Positions 27,541-35,831 of a stretch of DNA of 64,000 nt are shown piece after piece. The DNA lies in contig NZ_CAMPOV010000001.1 of NCBI RefSeq assembly GCF_946892675.1, positions 1,710,033 to 1,774,032 on the forward strand. The letters run 5' to 3'. The stretch's first letter is position 1. The number at the start of each line of letters is the position of its first letter. Origin of the DNA: Arthrobacter sp. Marseille-P9274 (GTDB lineage Bacteria; Actinomycetota; Actinomycetes; Actinomycetales; Micrococcaceae). Under the pieces are notes generated by a model. The model worked only from the letters and a program-made list of their open reading frames with translations, ran no database searches and was not told the DNA's origin. A program made the translations under genes and the position numbers.

Positions 27541-30102
27541 GTGCCAGGTTTGAATCTCACCCGTGACGAGGCCCGCGAGCGTGCGGGCCTGCTGGACGTC
27601 GAATCCTACGACGTCACCTTGGACCTCACCCGGGGCGCCAAGGTGTTCGGATCGACTACGGTCGTGCGGTTCTCCGCCTCAGCCGGCGCTTCCAGCTTCA
27701 TCGATGCCGTGACCGACACGGTGCACAAGGTGAGGCTCAACGGCGTCGACCTTGATCCTGCCGAGGTCTCCGACGGCGTGCGCATCCAGCTGCCCCGGCT
27801 CGCCGAGTCCAACGAACTGGTGATCGAGGCCGATGCGCTGTATATGAACACCGGCGAGGGGCTGCACCGCTTCGTGGACCCGGTGGACAACGAGGTCTAC
27901 CTGTACTCCCAGTTCGAGGTGCCGGACTCGCGGCGCATGTTCGCCGTGTTCGAGCAGCCGGACCTGAAGGCGGCCTTCCGGTTCACCGTGACCGCCCCGT
28001 CGCACTGGGATGTCGTCTCGAACTCCCCCACGCCGGCCTCCGTGCCCGCCGGCACTGCCCCGGACGGGATCGAGCGGTCAACCTGGTCGTTCGAACCGAC
28101 CCCGCCCATCTCTTCCTACGTCACCGCGCTCATCGCCGGCCCGTACCAGTCCGTGCGCAGCGAACTCACGAGCTCGGACGGCCGGACGATCCCGCTCGGC
28201 GTCTTCGCGCGCAAGTCCCTCATGCAGTACATGGACGCGGAGAACATCTTCGAGCTCACCCGGCAGGGCTTCGAGTTCTTCGAGAAGCAGTTCGGCAGGC
28301 CCTACCCGTTCACCAAATACGACCAGCTGTTCGTGCCGGAGTTCAACGCGGGCGCCATGGAGAACGCCGGGGCGGTCACCTTCCTGGAGAACTATGTCTT
28401 CCGCTCCCGGCCGACGGACGCCATGGTGGAGCGCCGGGCCATCACGATCCTGCACGAGCTTGCGCACATGTGGTTCGGCGACCTCGTCACCATGCGCTGG
28501 TGGAACGACCTGTGGCTGAACGAGTCCTTCGCCGAGTTCATGTCCACGCTCTGCGCCGCCGAGGCCACCGAGTGGAAGCAGGCCTGGACCACCTTCGCCT
28601 CGATGGAGAAGTCGTGGGCCTACCGCCAGGACCAGCTGCCCTCCACCCATCCGATCGTCGCCGAAATCAAGGACCTGGAGGACGTCCAGGTCAACTTCGA
28701 CGGCATCACCTACGCCAAGGGCGCCTCCGTGCTGCGCCAGCTGGTGGCGTGGGTGGGCCAGGAGGAGTTTATGGCCGGCGTGCGCGAATACTTCCACAAG
28801 CATGCCTGGACCAACACGGAGCTGGCGGACCTGCTCACCGAGCTCGAGGCCTCCAGCGGGCGCGATCTGAAGGAATGGTCGGCCAAGTGGCTGGAGACGG
28901 CCGGGGTCAACACGCTCCGCCCGGAGATTGAAACGGACGACGGCGGCACCATCACCTCGTTCGCGATCCTCCAGTCCGCGGTCCCGGACTTCCCCACCAT
29001 CCGCCCGCACCGCCTTGCCGTCGGTTTCTACACCTCCGACACGGAGGGCAAGCTGGTGCGCACCCACCGCGAGGAGCTCGACGTCGACGGCGAGCGGACC
29101 AAGGTCCCGGCGCTGGAGGGGCTGCCCCGGCCCGACCTGGTGCTGCTCAACGACGACGACCTCGCCTACGCCAAAATCAGGCTGGACGAGAAGTCGCTGG
29201 CCACATCCACCGCGAGGTTGAAGGACATCAGCCAGTCCCTGCCCCGGACCCTGGTGATGGCCTCGGCGTGGGATGCGACCCGCGACGGCGAGAGCCCGGC
29301 CCGGGAGTACGTCGAGCTGGTGCTGAACAACATCGCGCACGAGACGGACTCCTCCGTGGTGATGGTGCTGCTGCGCCAGCTCGCCACCACTCTGGCCTTC
29401 TACGTCAACCCGGACCACCGCGACGAGCTGACCGGCCGCACGGCGCAGCGGCTCTGGGAACTGAGCGACGGCGCCGAGGCCGGTTCCGACAACCAGCTCC
29501 AGTTCGTCAAGGCCTTCGCCGCCCACGCCCGCTCGTCCGCCCACCTGGAGACCGTCGCCGCCCTGCTTTCGGGCGAGCGCACGCTTCCGGGGCTGACCGT
29601 GGATGCGGACCTGCGCTGGGAACTGCTCACGTCGCTCGTCGCCGGCGGCGAATTCGGCCAGGCCGAGATCGACGCCGAACTGGCCCGCGACTCCACGGCA
29701 ACCGGAGCCCGCGCCGCTGCCCTCGCGAAGGCCGCCATTCCCACGGCGAGCGCCAAGGCGGAGGCCTGGAATGCCGTCGTCGTGAAAACGGACCTGCCCA
29801 ACGCGACGCAGCAGTCCATCATCGCCGGCTTCAACCGCGTCCATGACCGGACGCTGCTCGAGCCGTACGCGGCCGCTTACTTCGCCGCGGTCAAGGACGT
29901 GTGGAACACCCGGACGCACGAGATCGCCCAGCAGATCGCCGTCGGCCTTTACCCCTCCCTCCTGACGAGTGAGGAGACTATCGGGCTGACCGATGAGTTC
30001 CTCGGCCAGCTTGGCTCCGAATCGCCGTCGTTGCGCCGCCTGGTCCTGGAGAACAGGGACGGCATCGTCCGCGCCCTGCGCGCGCAGGCCGCGGACCGCT
30101 AG
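27541..30102 (+). CDS. pepN: Aminopeptidase N (M1 family)
   Basis: Zinc aminopeptidase of about 853 residues. The GTG at 27541 (MPGLNLTRDEARERAG) has GGAGG eight bases upstream; an upstream in-frame ATG (27451) has no such site. The exopeptidase motif is GAMENAGAVTF near residue 271, and the zinc site is HELAH near 305 with the second Glu in NESFAE 18 residues on. The long C-terminal helical domain closes the pocket. It is cytoplasmic (no signal peptide), acting in peptide turnover. A perfect 16-base-pair hairpin follows the gene. Confidence 0.96.
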   Translation: MPGLNLTRDEARERAGLLDVESYDVTLDLTRGAKVFGSTTVVRFSASAGASSFIDAVTDTVHKVRLNGVDLDPAEVSDGVRIQLPRLAESNELVIEADALYMNTGEGLHRFVDPVDNEVYLYSQFEVPDSRRMFAVFEQPDLKAAFRFTVTAPSHWDVVSNSPTPASVPAGTAPDGIERSTWSFEPTPPISSYVTALIAGPYQSVRSELTSSDGRTIPLGVFARKSLMQYMDAENIFELTRQGFEFFEKQFGRPYPFTKYDQLFVPEFNAGAMENAGAVTFLENYVFRSRPTDAMVERRAITILHELAHMWFGDLVTMRWWNDLWLNESFAEFMSTLCAAEATEWKQAWTTFASMEKSWAYRQDQLPSTHPIVAEIKDLEDVQVNFDGITYAKGASVLRQLVAWVGQEEFMAGVREYFHKHAWTNTELADLLTELEASSGRDLKEWSAKWLETAGVNTLRPEIETDDGGTITSFAILQSAVPDFPTIRPHRLAVGFYTSDTEGKLVRTHREELDVDGERTKVPALEGLPRPDLVLLNDDDLAYAKIRLDEKSLATSTARLKDISQSLPRTLVMASAWDATRDGESPAREYVELVLNNIAHETDSSVVMVLLRQLATTLAFYVNPDHRDELTGRTAQRLWELSDGAEAGSDNQLQFVKAFAAHARSSAHLETVAALLSGERTLPGLTVDADLRWELLTSLVAGGEFGQAEIDAELARDSTATGARAAALAKAAIPTASAKAEAWNAVVVKTDLPNATQQSIIAGFNRVHDRTLLEPYAAAYFAAVKDVWNTRTHEIAQQIAVGLYPSLLTSEETIGLTDEFLGQLGSESPSLRRLVLENRDGIVRALRAQAADR

Positions 30103-30118
30103 CCCCCCGGGGGCCGGC

Positions 30119-30155
30119 AACATGCCTGCCGCGGATGAGCCGCGGCAGGCATGTT
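30119..30155 (+). terminator. Terminator hairpin after pepN
   Basis: AACATGCCTGCCGCGG (30119-30134) pairs perfectly with CCGCGGCAGGCATGTT (30140-30155) around a 5-base loop, followed by CTGTCT. It starts 17 bases after the pepN stop. Confidence 0.75.
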
Positions 30156-30248
30156 CTGTCTAGACTGGCCCATTGTGAAACCCCTTCAATTTCGGCACGA
30201 TTTGCCGTGTGTGCGGTCATGTCCGGATGAACCGAAGGGACTTAATCA

Positions 30249-32228
30249 GTGACCTGGCTTGATGCGCTGCTTCCCGCACTGGCCCTCCTGGCGGCCTTCT
30301 ATCTGCCTGGATTCCTGGTCCTCCGGGGGCTGCGGCTTGCAACGTACCAATCCCTCGCCCTCGCGCCTGCCGCGTCGGCTGCCGTCGCGGCGCTGGGGAC
30401 CATGGCCTGCCTCTTCACCGGCATCCGCTGGACGCCGGCCAGCGCGGCGGCGGCCGCCCTCGTCTCGGTCGCCGCGGCCTTCCTCGTGGGCCGGTTGGTC
30501 CGACCTCCTGCTCCGGAGCAGGAGAATCCCCTGCCGCGACCGGTCAAGGTGCTGGCCGGCTGCACCCTGGCTGCCGCCGCCGTCATCATCGCCTCCACCA
30601 TGATGGCCGGGATGGGTGCGCCCGGCTTGGTGTCGCAGGGTTGGGATCCCACCTACCATGTCAACGTCCTCGAATGGATCAAGGAGAACGGGCAGGCCAG
30701 TCCCTGGAGCGTGCTCCCGATCTTCGGCGGCGGAACGCCGTCGTTCTACCCGACGGGATGGCATGCCCTGGTGTCGCTGGCTCCGGGGGATGTCGTCGTC
30801 GCGGGCAACGTCGCCTGCATCATCATCGCCGCCGTCATTTGGCCGGTCTCGCTGGCATACCTCGGCAAGGCGCTGTTCCCGATGCTTCCGGCCGTCATGG
30901 TGCTCTCCCCGCTGGTCGGCTCGGCACTGCTCGCCTTCCCGTACCTGCAGATCGGAACGAAGGGCCAATGGCCGGCCGCCTTCGCGACAGCGCTCGTGCC
31001 CGCGGTCCTGGCCCTCGGCATCCAGATGCAGTTCCGCGCTCCCCAGGCCGGGAGGCGGCGCCGAATCGTGATCGAGTTGCTGGCGCTGCTGCTGGTGACA
31101 GCCGGGACCATTTGGATCCATCCCTCGGCCCTGTTTGCGCTGCTCGTGCTGGCCGGCGTTTATATGCTCCGATTCGTCGTCCTGGCCATCTGGCGCGAAT
31201 GGCAGCGCGACCGGCGCAGCGGCCTGGGCTGGGCCGCTGTTACGGTCCTCCTTCTCGTCGGGATGTCCCTGTTCCTGGCGCGTTCGAACGTGCTCGAGGG
31301 CGTCATCAACTACCCGCGCAATCCGTATGCGCCATGGCAGGAGGCAGTCCTTTGGGCCGTCTTCGACCTGCCGAACCAGCCGGACCATCGGTTCTCTGTA
31401 CCGGGCTCCTATAACTACCCGATCGCGGTCCTCATGGTGGCCGGCACCATCATCGCCCTGTGGAGCAAACGGGCCAGGCCTGCGGTCGCCGGCATGGCCT
31501 TCGCCGGCATCATCTTCGTGCTGGCCGCCGGGGACGAGAAGCCGTTCCGCTGGCTGGCGGGATTCTGGTACAAGGAACCGGCCAGGATCCTGCCGCTCGT
31601 GCTGATGCTGGGAGCGGTGTTTGCCGCCCTCGCCCTGGCGGTGGCCGGAAGGTTCCTGGTCAAGCCTGTTGCGGCCCTTAACAGCACGCCGGGCCGCCAG
31701 CACCTGGCGGCCGGGCTCGTGGGAGTCGCCGTCCTCGCCGTGATTTATCCAGCCACCGGAGACTTCCGCTACCTGCAGCGCTACAACGCCAGCGAAGCCC
31801 CCTACTCCGTGGAACCTCGTCCGCAGGGCCGATCCCTGTCCGCCGGCGAAGAGGACTTCATGCGGTCGCTCAGGGACGATCTGCCGGCCGATGCCGTCGT
31901 CATCGGCGACCCGTTCAACGGCCTCCCCTACCTGTACGCGCTGACCGGACGGCACGTCGTCTTCCCGCAGATGGTGGCCAACAAGGGAACCAAGGACGAG
32001 GAATACCTGCGGCACCACTTCCAGGACATCCTGACCGATCCCCAGGTCTGCGACGCACTGGAGCGGATCGGGGCGGAGTACGTGTACGCGGACAGCGCCG
32101 CCCCCGCACATCGGAAGATCGAGGGCCGCCAGTGGACCGGATTCCGCCAGGTCGACTACACGCAGGGGTTCCAGCTTCTCGATGCCAGCGGAACCGCAGC
32201 ACTGTACCGCATCACGGCCTGCCGCTGA
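30249..32228 (+). CDS. Polytopic membrane protein, DUF6541-like
   Basis: About 659 residues from GTG 30249, which is preceded by GAAGGGAC. There are some 12 or more hydrophobic segments in the first 500 residues, then a soluble C-terminal part of about 130 residues (from SVEPRPQGRSLS). An extracytoplasmic loop contains GWDPTYHVNVLEWI and PSFYPTGWHALV. The layout resembles GT-C-type membrane glycosyltransferases and the DUF6541 family seen in actinobacteria. No DD/DE catalytic pair is obvious other than the Asp of GWDPTYH. Function unknown; a role in cell-envelope sugar transfer is an inference. A single gene, with pepN's terminator upstream. Confidence 0.75.
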   Translation: MTWLDALLPALALLAAFYLPGFLVLRGLRLATYQSLALAPAASAAVAALGTMACLFTGIRWTPASAAAAALVSVAAAFLVGRLVRPPAPEQENPLPRPVKVLAGCTLAAAAVIIASTMMAGMGAPGLVSQGWDPTYHVNVLEWIKENGQASPWSVLPIFGGGTPSFYPTGWHALVSLAPGDVVVAGNVACIIIAAVIWPVSLAYLGKALFPMLPAVMVLSPLVGSALLAFPYLQIGTKGQWPAAFATALVPAVLALGIQMQFRAPQAGRRRRIVIELLALLLVTAGTIWIHPSALFALLVLAGVYMLRFVVLAIWREWQRDRRSGLGWAAVTVLLLVGMSLFLARSNVLEGVINYPRNPYAPWQEAVLWAVFDLPNQPDHRFSVPGSYNYPIAVLMVAGTIIALWSKRARPAVAGMAFAGIIFVLAAGDEKPFRWLAGFWYKEPARILPLVLMLGAVFAALALAVAGRFLVKPVAALNSTPGRQHLAAGLVGVAVLAVIYPATGDFRYLQRYNASEAPYSVEPRPQGRSLSAGEEDFMRSLRDDLPADAVVIGDPFNGLPYLYALTGRHVVFPQMVANKGTKDEEYLRHHFQDILTDPQVCDALERIGAEYVYADSAAPAHRKIEGRQWTGFRQVDYTQGFQLLDASGTAALYRITACR

Positions 32229-32254
32229 TCGCCGCGGGCTGGTTGAATGGAGGC

Positions 32255-32740
32255 ATGGACCTCAGCAATCATCGCTACCACGTGTCCCTTCAATGGACCG
32301 GCAACCGGGGCACCGGCACGTCGAGCTACCGCGGCTACGGCAGGGACCACATCGTCCGGGCGGCCGGCCTGCCGGACCTTCCCGGGACGGCCGACCCGGT
32401 ATTCCACGGCGACAAGGACCGCTGGAACCCTGAACAGCTGCTGCTGACCGCGCTGATGCAATGCCACATGCTGTCCTACCTCCACGTTGCCGTGAACCAC
32501 GGGCTCCTGGTTACCGAATACACGGACGACGCCGAGGCGATCCTGCATGTGAACCGCGACGGCAGCGGGGAAATGACGTCCGCCACGCTCCGCCCGACCG
32601 TGACTATCAGCGATCCGGACCAAAGCGAGTTGGCGCGGCGGTTGCATGCGGACGCCAACAAGCTCTGCTTCATAGCCCGCTCGGTCAACTTCCCCGTCCA
32701 CCATCAGCCCAGCGTCCGTACAGCACAGGGAACCCGCTGA
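32255..32740 (+). CDS. OsmC-family peroxiredoxin-like protein
   Basis: 161 residues from the ATG at 32255 ([12 protein letters not shown]), preceded by TGGAGGC. The OsmC/Ohr fold is indicated by [20 protein letters not shown] near residue 65, containing the first cysteine, and by [15 protein letters not shown] near 135, with the second. These two cysteines reduce organic peroxides in the family, so a cytoplasmic oxidative-stress role is likely. It starts 27 bases after the DUF6541-like gene. Confidence 0.88.
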   Translation: MDLSNHRYHVSLQWTGNRGTGTSSYRGYGRDHIVRAAGLPDLPGTADPVFHGDKDRWNPEQLLLTALMQCHMLSYLHVAVNHGLLVTEYTDDAEAILHVNRDGSGEMTSATLRPTVTISDPDQSELARRLHADANKLCFIARSVNFPVHHQPSVRTAQGTR

Positions 32741-32751
32741 CCGGGAGGCCT

Positions 32752-32793
32752 ACCGGTTGCGGGGTCCGGGAATTCGCGGACCCCGCAACCGGT
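32752..32793 (+). terminator. Perfect 17-bp inverted repeat between osmC-like gene and glbO
   Basis: ACCGGTTGCGGGGTCCG (32752-32768) pairs exactly with 32777-32793 around an 8-base loop GGAATTCG. It begins 12 bases past the OsmC-family stop and lies about 40 bases before glbO. Probably a terminator, although no T-run follows. Confidence 0.65.
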
Positions 32794-32835
32794 TGGAAGA
32801 ATGGAAGCACGCACCCCGACCGCGCTAGGAGCACG

Positions 32836-33357
32836 ATGACCGAACAGCAGCACGGCGTTGAACCCACCCCTGTTCCCTCCGGGACGACCTCCCCTGCCGC
32901 ACCGGGGCAGATCGGGCTCGGCCGGCCGCTCGCCACGCTCACTCCGACACCGGCCGCTGCCAAGGCCTTCACGCAGCCTGAATACACGGACAACTTTTAT
33001 GACGCCGTCGGCGGCCACGAAACGTTCGTGAAGCTCGTGGACGTCTTCTACGAAGGCATCGCCGAGGACGAGGTCCTGCGGCCGATGTATCCGGAGGAAG
33101 ACCTCGGTCCCGCCGCAGAGCGGATGCGAATGTTCCTCGAGCAGTACTGGGGCGGCCCGGGTACCTACAGCCAGCTGCGCGGCCACCCCCGGCTGCGCAT
33201 GCGGCACAACCCGTTCAAGGTGGATTTCGAGGCGCGCGACCGCTGGCTGCACCACATGCGCAAAGCCGTGGATTCGCTCGAGCTGCCGCCGCTGTACGAG
33301 CAGACGCTCTGGGACTACTTCGAACGCGCCGCCCACTCCATGGTCAACAGCGCCTAG
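32836..33357 (+). CDS. glbO: Group II truncated haemoglobin
   Basis: 173 residues from the ATG at 32836, which has AGGAG directly upstream. A disordered Pro/Thr-rich N-terminus of about 40 residues precedes the globin core. The core has [21 protein letters not shown] near residue 55, the [21 protein letters not shown] block that carries the haem-binding (proximal) His, and the WLHHM helix G Trp. This matches trHbO (GlbO) of mycobacteria, thought to handle oxygen or reactive nitrogen/oxygen chemistry. Confidence 0.93.
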   Translation: MTEQQHGVEPTPVPSGTTSPAAPGQIGLGRPLATLTPTPAAAKAFTQPEYTDNFYDAVGGHETFVKLVDVFYEGIAEDEVLRPMYPEEDLGPAAERMRMFLEQYWGGPGTYSQLRGHPRLRMRHNPFKVDFEARDRWLHHMRKAVDSLELPPLYEQTLWDYFERAAHSMVNSA

Positions 33358-33438
33358 CCAGGCCGAACCCGACCCGCCCGTCCTGGCCAACCCCTGCGGG
33401 ACGGAGCCGTCAGTCCGGGATCAGCCTCCTGCGCCGGC

Positions 33439-34128
33439 TCAGTCCTGCAGCGACACCGCCCGGCGCGCCAGAACGTGCCCCCGTGATGTGCTGAGCCGCA
33501 GCCAGCGTCCGTTACCGAACAGCATGGCGGGTTCCGGGCCCAGGAAGCCGAGCGAGAACGCAGCGAATGCAGCCCCGGCGGGAATGCCGCCCGCGATCCC
33601 TGTCCCCGTCGGCAGTTCGAGATCCCGGCCCCAGACCGCGTTCCGGGCCGTGTTGACCATCAGTTGTCCAGGGTTCGCCGGCACCGTCCGGGACACCTCG
33701 GCAATCCCCGCCGTCGCCGCGTCGCCGAGGATATCCGCCGCGACCGATCCAGCCGGTTCCCAGCCCGAACGCGGCGGCAGCACGCCGGTCCACGACTCGC
33801 GGACCTCCATCGGCGGCACGGGCAGCACCACTTCACTGCCGTCCATCCGCGCCAGCCGGTCCGCCACCGCCGCGAGCGACACCGTAGCCTCGGCATCCGC
33901 CGGCACCCCGAGGCCCATGGTGCGCAGGCCCAGGATGGTGGGTGTCGCCTCCCCCAGCGTCGACGGCTTCATGATGCACACGTAGGCCGCCAGCACCTGG
34001 CCCCACGCTTGCAGATGGACCGCGCCATCATTGATGCGACGTGCCCGGCTGGTGAACGTGCGGAAATCGGCGGCAACCTGCGGGTCCGCCATGGTAAGGC
34101 TTGCGGTCCGGACCACGCCGTCACGCAC
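33439..34128 (-). CDS. Conserved protein of unknown function, coupled to a thioesterase
   Basis: 229 residues from GTG 34128, with an ATG at 34092 as alternative. It overlaps the stop region of the upstream thioesterase gene by 8 bases, so the two are probably translated together. The sequence is soluble, Ala/Gly-rich, with no transmembrane helix or recognised motif. The best conserved-looking blocks are AWGQVLAAYVCIMKP near residue 41 and NTARNAVWGRDLELPTGTGIAGG near 163. I do not recognise the family. A role beside acyl-CoA thioester turnover is only suggested by position. Confidence 0.7.
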   Translation of the reverse strand: MRDGVVRTASLTMADPQVAADFRTFTSRARRINDGAVHLQAWGQVLAAYVCIMKPSTLGEATPTILGLRTMGLGVPADAEATVSLAAVADRLARMDGSEVVLPVPPMEVRESWTGVLPPRSGWEPAGSVAADILGDAATAGIAEVSRTVPANPGQLMVNTARNAVWGRDLELPTGTGIAGGIPAGAAFAAFSLGFLGPEPAMLFGNGRWLRLSTSRGHVLARRAVSLQD

Positions 34129-34666
34129 CTGCGGACTGCCGCAAACGACGCCGGAAGGCTACTTCGGCGCCCCTGTACTGTTCCAGCGACTGCCGGTACG
34201 CCTCCGGCAGGGCCACCGGGCGGCCGGTCTCGCGGCTGGCGAGGATCATGGTCGTGGCCGCGACCGCGTAGACCGTCGACTCGTCTTGCTCGGCCACCGT
34301 GTAGCCCAGCTCGAAGCTGGAACGTCCGATATCGGTCACCCGGACGCCGACGTGTATGGGCTCCGGACGGTACAGCAGCGGCGCCAGGTACTCGATCTCC
34401 TGCCGGCCCACCAGCGTGTAGTTGCCGGCCCCGGCCAGATCCCGCAATGATGCGCTTCCGGCCGCATTGCCCTCAGCGCCCGACGGGAGGCTGCCGCCTG
34501 TCCCGGAGTCCTCGCCGTCGTACCCGGCCGCGCCCGCCGGAGGCAGATTGTGCAACTGCACCCGCGCGGTCTCCAGCAGGCTCAGGAACGTCACGTTGTT
34601 CACGTGCCCGTAGGAATCGATGTCACTGAAGCGAAGCTGGATGGGGAACCGTGTTTCGTGGGCCAT
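34121..34666 (-). CDS. Acyl-CoA thioesterase, 4HBT (hot-dog) family
   Basis: 181 residues. The hot-dog signature RFSDIDSYGHVNNVTFLSLLETAR lies near residue 12, with the Asp of DIDSYGHVN as likely catalytic residue, as in 4-hydroxybenzoyl-CoA thioesterase-like proteins. A Gly/Ser-rich insertion (about residues 45-75) interrupts the usual short loop. It probably hydrolyses acyl-CoA in the cytoplasm; substrate unknown. Confidence 0.85.
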   Translation of the reverse strand: MAHETRFPIQLRFSDIDSYGHVNNVTFLSLLETARVQLHNLPPAGAAGYDGEDSGTGGSLPSGAEGNAAGSASLRDLAGAGNYTLVGRQEIEYLAPLLYRPEPIHVGVRVTDIGRSSFELGYTVAEQDESTVYAVAATTMILASRETGRPVALPEAYRQSLEQYRGAEVAFRRRLRQSAGA

Positions 34667-34792
34667 GGTCCCATCTTCTCAGGTTCGCTTTCCGCGGCGC
34701 GAACCGCGGCGGTCGGTTGAGCAGTGCCCGGGGAGTAACTAGGCTCGAAGCCAGCCCGTTACTACCGCGGGGTAACACCGCAAGGAGACTTG

Positions 34793-35695
34793 ATGACTGC
34801 TTCTGAGCAACGCACCAATCCAGTAGCAGGACTGCTGAAGCTGTTGGACCTGTCCGAGGCGGAAGGCGCCCGCACCGACGAGGAGATCTTCGTCGGCATC
34901 TCCGAACCGCAGCCCCATGGGCGCGTCTTTGGCGGCCAAGTCCTGGCGCAGTCGATTCTTGCCGCCGTCCGCACCGTCAGCGCTGACCGGGAAATCCACT
35001 CCATGCACGGTTACTTCCTCCGGCCGGGCGACGCGAACGAGCCGATCACGTTCGGCGTGCAGCGGCTGCGGGACGGACGCTCCTTCTCCGCGCGGAGGAC
35101 GCATGCCTACCAGAACGGCGTGCCGATCCTGTCCATGATCGCCTCCTTCCAGACACCCGCGCCCGGGCTCGACCACCAGGAGCCGTTCCCCGAAGGCGTT
35201 CCCGATCCGGAGTCGCTCCCGAGCACCGCGGACCTGCTGGGCGAGTTCGACCACCCCATCGCGCAGCAATGGGCCTTCCAGCGGCCATTCGACATCCGTC
35301 ATGTCCAAAGCCCGCTGTACATCAGCGCCAAAGGGGAACACACACCCACGAATTCGGTCTGGATGAAGGCCAAGGGGCCGCTGCCGGACAATCCTGACCT
35401 GCACCGGGCTGCCCTCGCCTACGCGAGCGACTACACGTTGCTCGAGCCGATCCTCCGGGCGCACGGCATCGCGTGGATCAGCCCCGGGATGAAGTTCGCC
35501 AGCCTGGACCATGCGATGTGGTGGCACCGGCCGTTCCGGACCGACGAATGGCTGCTGTACGTGCAGAACTCGCCCAGTGCCTCCGGCGCCCGCGGGCTCG
35601 GGGTGGGCCGCGTCTTCAGCCGATCGGGAGAACTGGTCGCGACGGTAGCGCAGGAGGGCATGATGCGCGTCCCCACGGACGCGCTGGATGCCTGA
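34793..35695 (+). CDS. tesB: Acyl-CoA thioesterase II
   Basis: 300 residues from the ATG at 34793, six bases after AAGGAG; a TTG one codon earlier is less likely. The double hot-dog fold of TesB is shown by FVGISEPQPHGRVFGGQVLAQSI near residue 26, HSMHGYFLRPGD near 68, and the C-terminal half with the YASDYTLL block and SLDHAMWWHRPF. It hydrolyses medium- and long-chain acyl-CoA. It diverges from the other thioesterase gene, with about 126 bases between. Confidence 0.93.
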   Translation: MTASEQRTNPVAGLLKLLDLSEAEGARTDEEIFVGISEPQPHGRVFGGQVLAQSILAAVRTVSADREIHSMHGYFLRPGDANEPITFGVQRLRDGRSFSARRTHAYQNGVPILSMIASFQTPAPGLDHQEPFPEGVPDPESLPSTADLLGEFDHPIAQQWAFQRPFDIRHVQSPLYISAKGEHTPTNSVWMKAKGPLPDNPDLHRAALAYASDYTLLEPILRAHGIAWISPGMKFASLDHAMWWHRPFRTDEWLLYVQNSPSASGARGLGVGRVFSRSGELVATVAQEGMMRVPTDALDA

Positions 35696-35762
35696 CTCCC
35701 CCGCCGAAGCCAACGCCTGGCTCACTGCCGGGAGGAATTAACGGGTGAGGGGCCGGCTTAAC

Positions 35763-35810
35763 GAAGGAGGGGACAGCCGGCGCTGTCCAGCGCCGGCTGT
35801 CCCCTCCTTC
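35763..35810. terminator. Bidirectional terminator between tesB and ettA
   Basis: A perfect 22-base-pair stem: GAAGGAGGGGACAGCCGGCG onward (35763-35784) pairs with 35789-35810 around a GTCC loop. It lies between the converging 3' ends of tesB (+) and ettA (-), 67 and 21 bases away, and is symmetric enough to serve both. Confidence 0.8.
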
Positions 35811-35831
35811 TTCAGCGAACCTGGCGGTCCG

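Noticed and set aside
28078-30123. A 681-codon minus-strand open frame opposite pepN
   Set aside because: Mirror of the third-position G/C bias in pepN; no family features, while pepN has intact catalytic motifs.
30246-32111. A 621-codon minus-strand open frame opposite the DUF6541-like gene
   Set aside because: Composition is His/Gln/Arg/Asp repeats typical of the reverse reading of a high-GC gene; the plus strand has a clear membrane protein with a ribosome site.
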